Part shown: piece by piece, positions 11,347-20,988 of the stretch
Layout: every line of letters begins with the position of its first letter
Position numbering within the stretch: the first letter of the stretch is position 1
Source of the DNA: Mesostigma viride
Taxonomy: Eukaryota; Streptophyta; Mesostigmatophyceae; Mesostigmatales; Mesostigmataceae
Assembly: GCA_009746045.1 (NCBI GenBank)
Contig: RPFO01000406.1
Coordinates: forward strand, 1,972,287-2,036,286
Length of the DNA stretch: 64,000 nucleotides
Reading direction: 5' to 3'
Made by a program: the position numbers and the translations under genes
Notes under the pieces: generated by a model
What the model was told of the DNA's origin: nothing
Database searches by the model: none
The model's input: only the letters and a program-made list of their open reading frames with translations

Positions 11347-13281
11347 AATTAATTAGGAACATCACTCCGTTGGGAGTCAATGTAGCACATATCCCTGAGA
11401 AGGGGCATATGGCTTTTAATACATTCTAGGCTACTTCCTGCAAGGGTGGGAATGTAAGCGACCCTTGCTCTAGGTGCACCAGGGCACCTGCACCCTCATA
11501 ATCTTCACACTATGCCCAGCTAAGGGGGAGTATGTTATGTGGGGGAAGATCATCATGGCTATACAAGAGCTAGGACATGGCTTCTCGACAGAGAGCATCT
11601 CTCTGCATGGCATAGCATGGCTAAATTCTTAATGTGACATCCATGGGGGTACCATTATAGGCAGGGCGTGGCTGAATGCTAAAGGCATCATCCATGGGGG
11701 CCATTATGGGCGCACATGCGCAGGGGCCACATGCTAGGCTAAGCCTTCACTAATCTACACTACTGGTATATATTCCTAGTCTGAGGTGGCAGGAGGGGGC
11801 TGCCAGGGCTTGTGGTCAACGTGGATGACCGCCCCCCTCCAGTATACCGGCTTCCCCCTTGCGCTCTGCCGGAGCTGAAGGTAGGTCGGCCATAGCTCGC
11901 GTCGCCGCTGTTGCTGGGCCGGGTTCAAGTCGTCGTCCAGCGTGAAGCGAGTCTCCGAGAGCTTCTTGCGGCATTTAAGGAACGCCAGCTTGTCCGCCAT
12001 GTACTTAAAGGTGAGGAGCACGGGTGCCGGGCCAGCCTTCCCCCGCGCGCGGGGGAGGCGGACAGCCGACACGTCCAGCTCACCAGTGAGTAACATGGGG
12101 GCAATAATGGCGCGCTTAAATGCCTCAAGAAGGCTCGTGGAGGTCTCACCTGCCTGCTGGTCGAAGTGCTTGACGATGACATTGTGGCTGCGCCGGGCGA
12201 TGTCGGCTTCCTCGCGAAGGTCGAGGGCTTGTTGCTTGAGTTGTGCCGAGATGGTGGAGGTGGTGGAGGTGGTGTGCTGCTTAAGCAAGTCCGCCCAGGT
12301 GGAGGGAGCATCGCCGGCCGGGCCAGCAGGTGCCGGCTGGGCGGCGATGTCCTTCACCGCCTGGGCGGTGAGGCCGGCGGTGTCATGCAAGCTCTCAAGG
12401 GCGTTGGCGGTGGCTTGAAGGCGTTGGTCGAGGTCGAGGAGCTGGGCTTTGATGTCGGCAGTGGAGGCGGAAATGGCAGTGGAGGTGGCGGTGAGGTGAG
12501 GAAGTTCAGCAGCCAGCGGACCACCCATAATTTGCTGCGACGTCAGCAGCAAGGGGGGTCACGTGCTGCTGAAAGGCTTCCGTGAGGATGGAACGGAGTG
12601 TGGAGGCGGAGATGGATGGAGCCCAGATCTCGCCGTCAGAGCGCATGAGAAGGGAGTTGAGGATGGTGTGTTGGAGGTAGGCGCGGTTGCACCCGTCCAG
12701 CACGCTGATGTTGTGCCACCAGCTGCCGTCGGCGCAGATGAGGCGATTGATGTCGTAGAGATGGAGGCACAGGTCATAAAGCGAGGCGTAGTCCCCGTAG
12801 AAGAGGCAACGCAGGGCAGTTGCCGGGGACATGTTGGTCCAGTCGTGATCATCGACCTTGAAAGGTTCAGGCCGAAAGCGCGGTTCTTTGGGGCGTGAAA
12901 ACCCTCCTGTGTTGTCGGCTGGGCGGCTGCGTTTAGGGTCAGGCGATGCCGATGGCGAGGCATTGAGCCCGGGAGGTTGCGGGGCGACCACCAGTGCACG
13001 ACTAGTGTCACCGCTGCCTGCCGGACCTGATGGCGAAGCTGCAGCCGGAGCGGCAGACGTAGTTTCAGTGCCGAGCGCAGCCGCCAGGCTGCGTTGCGTC
13101 AAGGGGCGTTTGCTCGCCATATATTGCGTAATAGCGTCGGAAAATTATATCAGCATGTGCGTCTTAGAAAGACGAAGCGATAGTGATATTCACGACTAAA
13201 TTCGGTGCTCAAACGTGAAAGCTATGAGCTCCGACAGCCATGGCTACTCGTGGCCGGAATTTGGCATAGGCATAGCATGGC
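11347..13281 (-). mobile_element. ORF1-only LINE derivative, family 2, copy D, full length
   Basis: Flanked by ATGAG (11342-11346 and 13282-13286). On the minus strand: a 5' UTR of about 160 nt with the GTGCGTCTT-aga-AAGACG hairpin (13155-13176), ORF1 (13120-11776), a 3' UTR of about 400 nt, the terminal hairpin ACTCC-CAAC-GGAGT (11364-11377 on plus), then an AATTAATT tail. No ORF2. It is the best preserved of the three family-2-type copies. Confidence 0.75.
11776..13120 (-). pseudogene. LINE ORF1 protein, family 2, copy D (one frameshift)
   Basis: ATG at 13120 (MASKRPLTQRSLAAALG). Two long open segments (13120-12506 and 12552-11776) are joined by a single frameshift near 12530, where AATT is present in D and absent in copy C. 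Order: Pro/Ala-rich N-terminus; a Trp/Tyr-rich domain (DDHDWTNMSPATALRC..YDINRLICADGSWWHNIS) shared with copy C; heptad-like segment (DIKAQLLDLDQRLQATANALESL); RRM-like segment (RSHNVIVKHFDQ); CTD (PAPVLLTFKYMADKLAFLKCRKK..RRRELWPTYL). The CTD carries the L1-ORF1 hallmarks. Removing AATT would restore about 450 aa, so the copy is young. Confidence 0.8.
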
Positions 13282-13423
13282 ATGAGGATTATTAAAATTA
13301 AATTAAATTAAATTATAACATGCCTCCGTGGGGAGGTCATGTAGCACATATTTCATGATGGATGGGGTGGAGGAAGCCGCGTGATCGAACTATCCTAACT
13401 CTATCTAGAAAATCCTAACTGCA

Positions 13424-16400
13424 CTACTCATCATCAAAACGCCTCCTCCGCTTGGGGGGAGGTGGCTTGCCCACAGGGTCGGGCGTGTGCGCCTTGACAA
13501 TCTTCTTCCACCGCGTCCTGTCCTGCATGGCAGTCCAAAGACGGGAGAGAGAGTGGATGCGGTGCTCAAACTGGGCTGGGACCACTAGGTCGTCCAGCAA
13601 CATCTGAACGTAGTTCGTGACAGGTTTCCCTACCCTTTTGGGAATGTCCTTGGGGCCAGGCCAGGTCAGAATGTGCCGCCCTGGCTGTCCAAGCCGCTGG
13701 GGGCCGGCCAGACCGAGGGTGGTGTCGACCTGGCTGGTGCGTGCAAGGTGTCCTACAAATGCTATCCTACGCTGCCTAATCTCGTCCGAAACACGAGGCA
13801 TGCCATGATACAAAGACTCTGATGACGGACGCTCGGAAAAACCTACATTAAGGACCTGCCGGAGCATCCTGTAAACTGTGCCGTCGAGCCGAGCTGCCAG
13901 TTTGGGTGGTAGGGTCCACGCCTCGGCGCCATACGTGAGCACCGTGAGGACGAGGACCTTGAAGAGCATGCGCTTGCGGTGCCCGTTAAGGCCCTTCGAG
14001 CGCCAGTAGGGTGTGAGCGAACGGAGCTTGGCCCAGGCAAGGCCGATGCGGGTGTCCACATCGTCGGCGGTGTCAGGAAGCCAGCTCCCCAACAGCTTGA
14101 AGCGGTCGCGGAACGGGACCTCCGTCCCGTCGAGCAGGCGCGGCAGCGGTGGTTTACTGGATGCTCCTATCACCATCGCCTCAGTTTTGACACTAATCTC
14201 CAGCCCCACCGCCCGCGCCTCCAGGCCCAGGCAGTCCAGCCAGGTCTGAATGTGCTCGGGGCTCTCGATGAGGGTGGTATCATCCGCATAAATCAGGTCG
14301 GCAAGGCGGTAACCAGGTCTAACCCCGCCGTGCTCTTTCACGTTAAGGATGTCCAAGCCTGGCTCGAACCCCTTAAGAGCAGTAAAGCGCGCACGTGCCC
14401 GGCGCATGACGTGATCCACGACAATAATGAACAGGTATGGGGACAGGACACAACCTTGCCACACCCCGTGGTGAAGGGGGAATGGTGGAGTGGTGCCCTC
14501 CGCAGTCCGCACTACTGCCTGTGAACCCTCATACAGACGGCGAATGGCAGCAATAAACGCAGGTGGTACCCGATCCAGAGCTAGGATGGCCCAAAGAGCC
14601 TCCCAGAGAACCGTGTCAAAGGCCTTGATATAGTCAACAAAAATGAAGACCAGCGGCAAACTGTCAGGGGGAAGTCGACGCACCTCCTCCATCAACCGGC
14701 GCGCGACAAACACAGCCATGACAGTGTTACGACCACGACGGAAACCCATCTGAGACTCACCCAGGTGTGGGTCCAGCGCGGCGCGGAGCCTGTGCAGCAT
14801 CATGCGCATGAAGACCTTCAGCGCGGCGCTCTGGAGGCAGACACCCCGGTAGTTACCGGGGTCAGCAGCAGAGCCCTTCTTGTACAGCATGACGCGGATG
14901 GCCGTCTGCCACTCAGCAGGCGGAGGCTCGTCAGAGAGCAGGACACGGTTGCAGAACGCCAGCAGAAGATCCCTAACCGCCAGATCAGGGGTCTTCAGCA
15001 GCTCAGCAGAAAGGTGGTCGGCACCGACCGCCGCATCGTACCGCAGGCGAGCAAGGGCGCCGTCCAATTCCTTCAAAGTGAAGGGGGGACGACGTCGTCA
15101 GTGGCAAGGCAGCCCTCCTGCAAGGCGGGGACTTGGTAGTCCGCGGCCGAGGAGGGGGGCGCTGGCGGCGGCGGGGGTCCGGCGACCCCGAGGCGGGCGG
15201 CCGTCTCGGGGTGAAGCGGCGGGGGGGGGCGCGAGCCCCACCGGTCAAGGAAACATTGTGGGCCAACCAGCGGTCAAGGCTTACCGGCGCCGTGCCGTCC
15301 CCCGTGTGCTCCACCGGGGTGCGCTGCCGCCGGCCGCCGAGCCGGTCGAGGTGGTACCACATGTCCTTGCCCTGGTTGCGAGCCTGGCAGGCCTTGGCAT
15401 CCGCGATGCACTGGGCCGCCTCCGCGTCCTGAGCGTGCTCGTAGGCCTCCACAAGGGCGGCCTTGAGCAATGGTTTCTGCAGCGGGTCCCGGTTACGCTT
15501 GAGGCGGTGCCGGGCGGCCAAGACCTTGGGGTCCTGGCGGTAGAGCGGGCCGGGGCGGCGGCGGGGCATGACCGGCAGGTGCCGGGCCGCCAGCAACGGG
15601 GCACGGGCCGCAAAGCCCGCAAAAATGGCTGCGTTGGGGGCACCATTGTCCAGCTCGTCGACGTCCGCCCGGGCGTCCAGGGCCGACAGGTACTTCCGTC
15701 GGCACCAGTTCCGCTCGTGCTCGGCGTCCGTCCAGTCCTCAGGATCTCCCTTGACCGGACGTAGAGCAGACCAGTCAGGGCGGACCACTGGGGCGCGGCG
15801 CGCGGGGACGTGGAACCGGAGCCGAAGGGTCGCGCGCACCAACCGGTGGTCAGAGCACACCGTCGGCGTGTCAAACACTCGGGTGTCCAGGACCGAGGTG
15901 CACCTGGACTGCCGTACCACCACGTAGTCCAAACAGGCCTGACGGCCGTTAGGGCCACGAAAAGTGACCAAGTCCTGTGAGGGACGTTGGAAGTGGCAGT
16001 TGACAGCAACCATCCCGCTATCCCGCAAAAAGGCAGAAAACAGGGGAGTGTTGTCGTTAGCAGTAGTGTCAGCAGGCGCAAAGCGGCTGCCAGCAGTGCC
16101 CACGGGGAGCGTGGCATTGGCGTCGAGCAGCATAACCAAAAAGTGGCGGGCCGGGGTGACCCTCTCAAGGTCATGCAAGGATTCGAAGAACTCCTCACGG
16201 GCCGAATCAGGTAGACCACTGTGGGGTGCGTAGCCCACCCCCACCGTGAGGTGGTGTTTAGACCGCCCCTCGACAGAGGTGAAATGTGCTACCATAAGGC
16301 GTGGGGTTAGAAACTTAAGCGTGCTGAGGCTAGCAACTGCCAGCGGCGAACACAAAAGACCAACACCACCTTGGCCAGACGTACCGCTGCCAGCGAAGTA

Positions 16401-16902
16401 AAACCGCCAGCCACCCGCCAAGCGAGCAGTGCTCACCAGGCCAAGTGGCACCGTGCGGCGGTGTTCCTGGACGCCTAATATAGATACACGATGCTCAATG
16501 CAAAATGCGACTAGCTCCTCGATCCGGCAGCTATGGTCGTCATCTAGCAATGTGCGGGTGTTAAAAGTGGCAAGGGCCAAGGATGCCTGCTGGCCCACCA
16601 GGGGAGGACGACGATGGATGATGGGGGTGGATGCGGCGGGGGGTGGAGGTGGGGATGAAACGGAGGGGGGAAGGGAAGCGGTAGAAATAGTGCTTTTCAT
16701 CGCATTTATTTTGTCCTGCAAGCGTAGGATGCGAGCCTGCCGCTTGCTCGGGGTATTCCGGGGTTGGGGCTGATTGCACAACGCCGAGGCGTAGGTAATC
16801 TAGCAAACGTTGGGTTTTACGAATCTGACATTTGACAGATGAGGTTGTGGCCCGAAATACCGGCACCACCATGGCTTTCACCCGACGGTTAGGTCGAGGC
16901 AT
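13424..16902 (-). pseudogene. LINE ORF2: APE endonuclease and reverse transcriptase (two or three frameshifts)
   Basis: The likely start is the ATG at 16902 (MPRPNRRVKAMVVPVF). A frameshift near 16780 leads into the endonuclease ORF (to about 15250), with ATFNTRTLLDDD, GVQEHRR, LLDANAT and the catalytic SDHRLVRATLRL. A second shift in the G-run/Pro-rich linker near 15230-15080 leads to the RT ORF (15076-13424): VDYIKAFDTVLWEAL, GVWQGCVLSPYLF, LADLIYADDTTLIE (YADD active site), FKLLGSWLPD, and a thumb/C-terminal region LTYGAEAWTLPPK..QRRIAFVGHLARTSQVD. Nicking by the endonuclease would prime RT of the element's RNA. Apart from the indels both catalytic domains look intact. A plus-strand ORF (14880-15764) is its antisense shadow. 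Confidence 0.88.
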
Positions 16903-16976
16903 GGTAGTGGAACGGGACTGTTTAGAGGCTGTCTCCGAAGCCTGTTAGCCGCGAGCCGACGAGGAAGATTGTCTAC

Positions 16977-17258
16977 CTACTGTCTACCAACAGAGGCAGC
17001 ACCCTTCTGGCTAGACACCTGACGAGACTCCGCTCCGGGGGTGTTAATCGGAACACCTGTAATCCTCTGCCCACCAAAGAATGCTGCGAAGGAGCCATCC
17101 TGAAGCAGACGCAGCTTAATGCGCTTACCCGGGGTCTCGTGCTCCTTGGCTGCCTGGACGATGGGGCTGTTCCACACCGCGCTCCTCGCCTTCAGTTGGG
17201 CCGGCGTGTAGTCCTCGTCGAGGCTGAACTCACCACGCTGGAGCAGACGACGTGCGTG
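16977..17258 (-). pseudogene. LINE ORF1 C-terminal fragment
   Basis: Encodes ARRLLQRGEFSLDEDYTPAQ..KIKLRLLQDGSFAAFFGGQRI and ends at 16977, 74 nt before the ORF2 start. The motif (RRLLQRGEF-LDEDYTPAQ) matches the CTD of the family 1 and 2 ORF1 proteins (KKL-LDDDLTPAQ) but is clearly a third family. It is cut at 17258 by the 5' truncation of the insertion. Confidence 0.75.
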
Positions 17259-17283
17259 ATGAGGATTATATCCCCCTCTAATG

Positions 17284-17400
17284 ACAATCATATTAATTAA
17301 TAGACACGTGACTGCGCGCGTCACGTGAGCAGAAGTCCTCAGACTAGCTAATAGCCCTAGCTTGTATCCATTGGTAGTCACTGCCGCTATGGCAGCCATG
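17284..17400 (-). mobile_element. LINE 3' end fragment with class I hairpin (family A)
   Basis: An ATTAATTAAT tail is followed by CACGTGAC-tgcgcgc-GTCACGTG (about 17297-17320) and the AAGTCCTCAG word that marks family-A 3' UTRs at 3530, 19510 and 20275. It is a short minus-strand remnant. Confidence 0.5.
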
Positions 17401-17559
17401 CTTAGAACGTTTGCCTACTAGCCGTGCCAACATACCTAGTCACGTGCACCGCTAACGCACGGTACACAACTCAACCATGTAGCCTTAGCTTAGTCCTTGT
17501 ACAGCCAGGCTAGCTACGTCTTGGCTATGATCAGTTTACTCACCCACGCTCCTTGTTAT

Positions 17560-17783
17560 GCCATGCTCACATGGGTCTTATTGCACCCACAGATTGCCGG
17601 ATCGTTAGCGTGTCCGTTTAGCTAACGTGCCCGAAGAATGCAGCTGTGGCATGCCTTAGGCATGAAGGAGACTGGGGGTCTCTGCCCTTTCTCCTGTTGT
17701 GCACACACAGGGATTAAAAGCACTTCGGTGCTCCGTGACTCCCCAACGGGAGCACGAGTTTAATTAATTAATTAATTAATTAA
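17560..17783 (+). mobile_element. LINE 3' end fragment with class II hairpin and (TTAA)n tail
   Basis: About 220 bp matching the reverse complement of 24560-24810, including TCTCTGCCCTTTCTCCTG.., GCTCCGTGACTCCCC and the hairpin CTCCC-CAAC-GGGAG (17739-17752), then TTAA repeats (17759-17783). The same hairpin ends the LINE at 43739-43752. The sequence 17400-17560 has no recognisable coding. Confidence 0.7.
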
Positions 17784-19502
17784 CACGTCCCCTGTAGAAA
17801 CTCAGTCCTAAAAATAGGACTGAGTATACCATCTTTGAGATCATGTGGCGGTAAGGGTAGGGGGGTACCCCATATATTTGATATGCATCATAGCACTCAA
17901 TATCATGCTAATGCTTGGGCATGTGCTTAAAAAATCATATGTTGACCAAATCATGTAAAATTATACATGACTCTCAACCCTTACTCGCGATTTTGGAATT
18001 TTCTGTGGAAGCACGAGTGTGTAAAATCCAATAAAATCCATATTCACTATTAAAAATCATAGGCGTGTAGATATTAGAGTTCTTGAACTGTGGAAAAAAA
18101 CTGGACTCAATTCGGCCACTGGCACTGCCTGAAACATGCAAAACACTGCCAGTCCTATAAATAGGACTGGGCCTTGGTAACAAAATGCTAGCATGGGAGT
18201 GAGGTCGTACTACACACCACCGTGGCCACCAACCATGCCAATCAACTCATTTCCCTTCCAGCATAATAGGACAACATGCTTGCATCATCATATTGCAGTT
18301 ATATTATACCTTATAATGTGTGAGAGCCTATGCAAGCACGTAGGGAATGGGTTTGGATACCTACCCACGAAAGGGTTTTTTTTGTGTGTTAACCACGAAT
18401 GTATTGGGCAGGTTAAGCATATTTCAAGTGTCTCTAACAAGAATGGACATGGATGAAACTGTTTTGCCTTGCCATGGCATGGCCAACATACTTGCTGGCA
18501 CATGATGACAGTGGTTTACCACCAAGATCTTTCACTCACCCATATAAGCTTGAAAGCACCCTTGACGAGGCCCATGGCCACACAATTATGCAGTATGAAC
18601 GTAGCAAAAGAATAACTAACATCTATGAAGGTGTTTAAACCCATACAGCGCCTAAAAACCTGCACAACTACACCAGGGCAAGGCAAATGCCTGGCAACAT
18701 CATCTAAAAAGGGGGTTTTGGAGAGGGGCAGGCAACGGTCAAGAAAGAGCATCAAGACTCGAAACTGGCAACACCTCGCAAGCTTAAACTCATGTAAGAA
18801 CATCAAGAAATGATGAGACAACGATATTCCGGCTTTACCTTGCATGGCTGGCGTTACCTTGGCCCAGGCGGTGCCCGCAAAAGTGGAACTTTGAGGCACA
18901 CACACCATGAAGTGACAGAGTGGTCGAAATCATCAAATCTATACTGCCACTAAGTCAATTCTATGACCATGCATGATAACAAGTAGAAAGAAACCTATAA
19001 ACCCTTTGACTTGCGCCGGAAAGCAGTTGTAGTAATCAATTCCGTCGGCCTGCCTGATCGCAGCTTTTTCCAGCAAGAACGGTGCCGACACCTAGTAAAT
19101 CGCATTTCCGCGAGCTGAAAATTGACTTGTATCATCTCTATGATATATAAAAACTATTTCCTGAGTTTGGCCAGCTATATCGTCGGAAAACGTAAACTGC
19201 ATGCATGGGCGCAAGCCGCCATGGCTAGGTCGTGCATTTCCGGAACACACGTTTCACGTGGAAAAGTACCCTTACCACCTGTTCTTTGACCGTACATTTA
19301 GCCGCTCATACCAAATCCAAAAAAATCGCAAAAATATGTCCAAGAAAGATCTTTTCACGTAGTATTTGAATAAATTTTGAGGGAATTTTTTTGACAAACC
19401 TTCCGATCGGGGCAAATTTTCTACGAAACCCCAAATCTCAGTCCTAAATTTAGGACTGAGTTGAACTCAGTCCTAAAAATAGGTGTGGCTACAGACGACG
19501 TG
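17784..19502. mobile_element. Non-autonomous DNA transposon, TTAA duplication (element 1)
   Basis: Flanked by TTAA on both sides (17780-17783, 19503-19506). The ends are inverted: CACGTCCCCTGTAG against CACGTCGTCTGTAG read from the right. Palindromic hairpins of the CTCAGTCCTA...TAGGACTGAG type occur just inside both ends (17801-17824, 19437-19460) and once in the middle (18149-18170, variant). The interior is AT-rich with no ORF above about 130 aa and no transposase. TTAA duplication is typical of piggyBac-like elements; family membership is inferred, not shown. Confidence 0.65.
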
Positions 19503-20205
19503 TTAATTAATAAGTCCTCAGTGGGAGGGGAACATGGGATGGAATGGATGAGGTAACTCAGGTAAGCTATCTAGGTCCTAGTTACAGGGTTGTGGGCACC
19601 ACGGCCCGAATCGCTATGAATGCCATACACGGTCACACGCGGAGCCCCCACAGACTTGGGGGTGGTCTCTTTCATCACTACTTGCCATCTATCCTTGCGT
19701 ACCGTCTGCCTCCATTAATTAATTAATTAATTAATAGACACGTGACTGCCTCCATACGACAGACAAACCAGGAGGCTGCCCGGGTGTGAGCCCGTCACGT
19801 CTATAGGGTAGCACATGTCCATGCCTAGTCTATCACGAGAAGTCCACGGGTGGCGGCCCTGGGGTGCGCAGCCTGGGGCACGCCAGGTGAGGACATAACG
19901 CCCAGGCTGGGCGGGCTTGGTGCCAGCTAGTCTATCTGATGTGTCGACCTGATCTGTGCGGGCCAGGTGCCCGGCTAGGCCCAGGCGCCTGTGCCGAAGA
20001 ATGTGGGAAACATAGGGCAAATCAGCGTACAAATCCTCATCTCTAATGTGCAAAGCAAAGGGGATGAACATTAAGGGCCTTGCGCAGCATCTTGGTGAAG
20101 TTGCCGTCGAGTCATTGCTCCATTTCCTGCGTCAGTGTCCAGGTCTCGGCGCCGTAGGTCAGGATCGTCAGAATGACGACCTTGAAGAGGTCACGCTGTG
20201 ACAAT
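19503..20205 (-). mobile_element. 5'-truncated LINE, RT C-terminus plus 3' UTR (family A, copy 2)
   Basis: The minus strand encodes FAHIRDEDLYADLPYVSHIL..HRRLGLAGHLARTDQVDTS (20045-19925) and GRYVLTWRAPG. Upstream are decayed LTYGAETWTLTQ and LFKVVILTI around 20190-20110. The 3' UTR includes a single GGGATGGAATGG, the unexpanded state of the microsatellite at 3549. A TTAA tract at 19715-19735 interrupts the 3' UTR. Confidence 0.7.
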
Positions 20206-20214
20206 ATGGTTGGG

Positions 20215-20395
20215 GCATGATCAACTAGGACCTAGATAGCTTATACCATCCATTCCATCCCATTTTCCCCTCCCACTGAGGACTTATCAAAGAGACAACT
20301 TCAACACTTATCAAAGGACTTTATGCTCACGTGACGCAGTCACGTGTCTATTAATTAATTAATTTATTTATTAATTAATTAATTAATTAAATAAT
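20215..20395 (+). mobile_element. LINE 3' end, inverted relative to its neighbour, class I hairpin and TTAA tail
   Basis: The plus strand carries the family-A 3' UTR (CATTCCATCCCATTTTCCCC, ..GAGGACTTATC), then CACGTGAC-gca-GTCACGTG (20328-20346), TC and about 45 bp of TTAATTAA-type tail. It abuts the minus-strand copy ending at 20205, so two family-A 3' ends point away from each other. Confidence 0.65.
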
Positions 20396-20495
20396 GATCA
20401 TGCAGAGGATATTTGTAACTTTTGTGTAATTATTTTCTAATGCGATTAGCACAGTACTCCGTGGCATGCCCATGCGCATGACACGCAAAGTACTT
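20396..20495. repeat. About 100-bp dispersed repeat, inverted copy at 31045-31145
   Basis: The reverse complement of 31045-31145 matches with scattered mismatches; shared words include TTTGTAACTTTTGTGTAA and CCATGCGCATGACACGC. The two copies bracket the STEEP1/DUF167-like gene in opposite orientation. Confidence 0.65.
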
Positions 20496-20728
20496 ACTTT
20501 GTAGCATCTATGCGTCAGCCTACCTATGGTATTGTATGGTTGTATTGCACCCACAGTGTTGCGCCCCGGCACCATGCTGTGGAGAGCGCGCTCTGTGGCC
20601 TCACTTGTGGCAGTAAGAGAAGCTAGGGCGCTCTCCCTCCTCGTTGTGTGTAGGGTTAAAGGTTCCTTTACTCTGTATTGGCACCCACGTGATGCAATTG
20701 ACCACGACGTCTCAATTAATTAATTTAG
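20496..20728 (+). mobile_element. Family-1 LINE 3' UTR end
   Basis: Matches the reverse complement of 6230-6440 (GCGTCAGCCTACCTATGG, GTTGCGCCCCGGCACCATG, ..TTTACTCTGTATTGGCACCCACGTGA) and ends in a decayed hairpin and a TTAATTAATT tail. It is the probable missing end of the element at 4735-5864/10021-10195. Confidence 0.6.
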
Positions 20729-20988
20729 GCATTCAATTAGCAAACAAAGTTTATGAAACAAACGCACTGATCATGCGCGGGGTTGTTTTTTTAATCTAAA
20801 CCGTCTAAGTCTCTCTCTCTGGATGTTAGCCAGCCATAATTCTAACGTACAAGGCATGCATTTCCACCTCCAGTCATTTCCGTCATCCTGAACGACTCGA
20901 CGATGCGGATAAGTTAACAGCAGGCTCGAGCTACCATGGTCCCGATACTCCAGATTTCTGGCCTGCACGCTGGCTGCCTAGTTGATAT
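20729..20988. other. 3' flank of the STEEP1/DUF167-like gene
   Basis: About 260 bp between transposon remnants and the stop codon of the minus-strand gene. It presumably holds the 3' UTR. No TTACA (TGTAA on the minus strand) was found, so the poly(A) site is not assigned. Confidence 0.4.

Larger units (their letters stand above)
13293..17258 (-). mobile_element. APE-type LINE (L1-like), ORF1 tail plus ORF2, 5'-truncated
   Basis: Bounded by an 11-bp duplication, ATGAGGATTAT (13282-13292 and 17259-17269). The minus strand starts inside ORF1, runs through ORF2, and ends with a 3' UTR, the hairpin CCTCC-CCAC-GGAGG (13323-13336) and an (AATTT)n tail (about 13293-13315). It lies in the 3' end of the family-F LINE, immediately beside copy D. 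A 107-bp relic of the same 3' end sits at 59034-59140. Confidence 0.88.

Noticed and set aside
14880..15764. 294-codon plus-strand ORF
   Set aside because: Antisense to the LINE endonuclease-RT, whose motifs are on the minus strand; no similarity of its own.
18193..18908. ORFs of 87 and 130 codons in TTAA element 1
   Set aside because: AT-rich, low-information frames with no transposase motifs such as a DDE/DDD triad.
19503..20395. A single LINE with 5' inversion (twin priming)
   Set aside because: Both halves contain the same 3' UTR, so they overlap and are better explained as two insertions.
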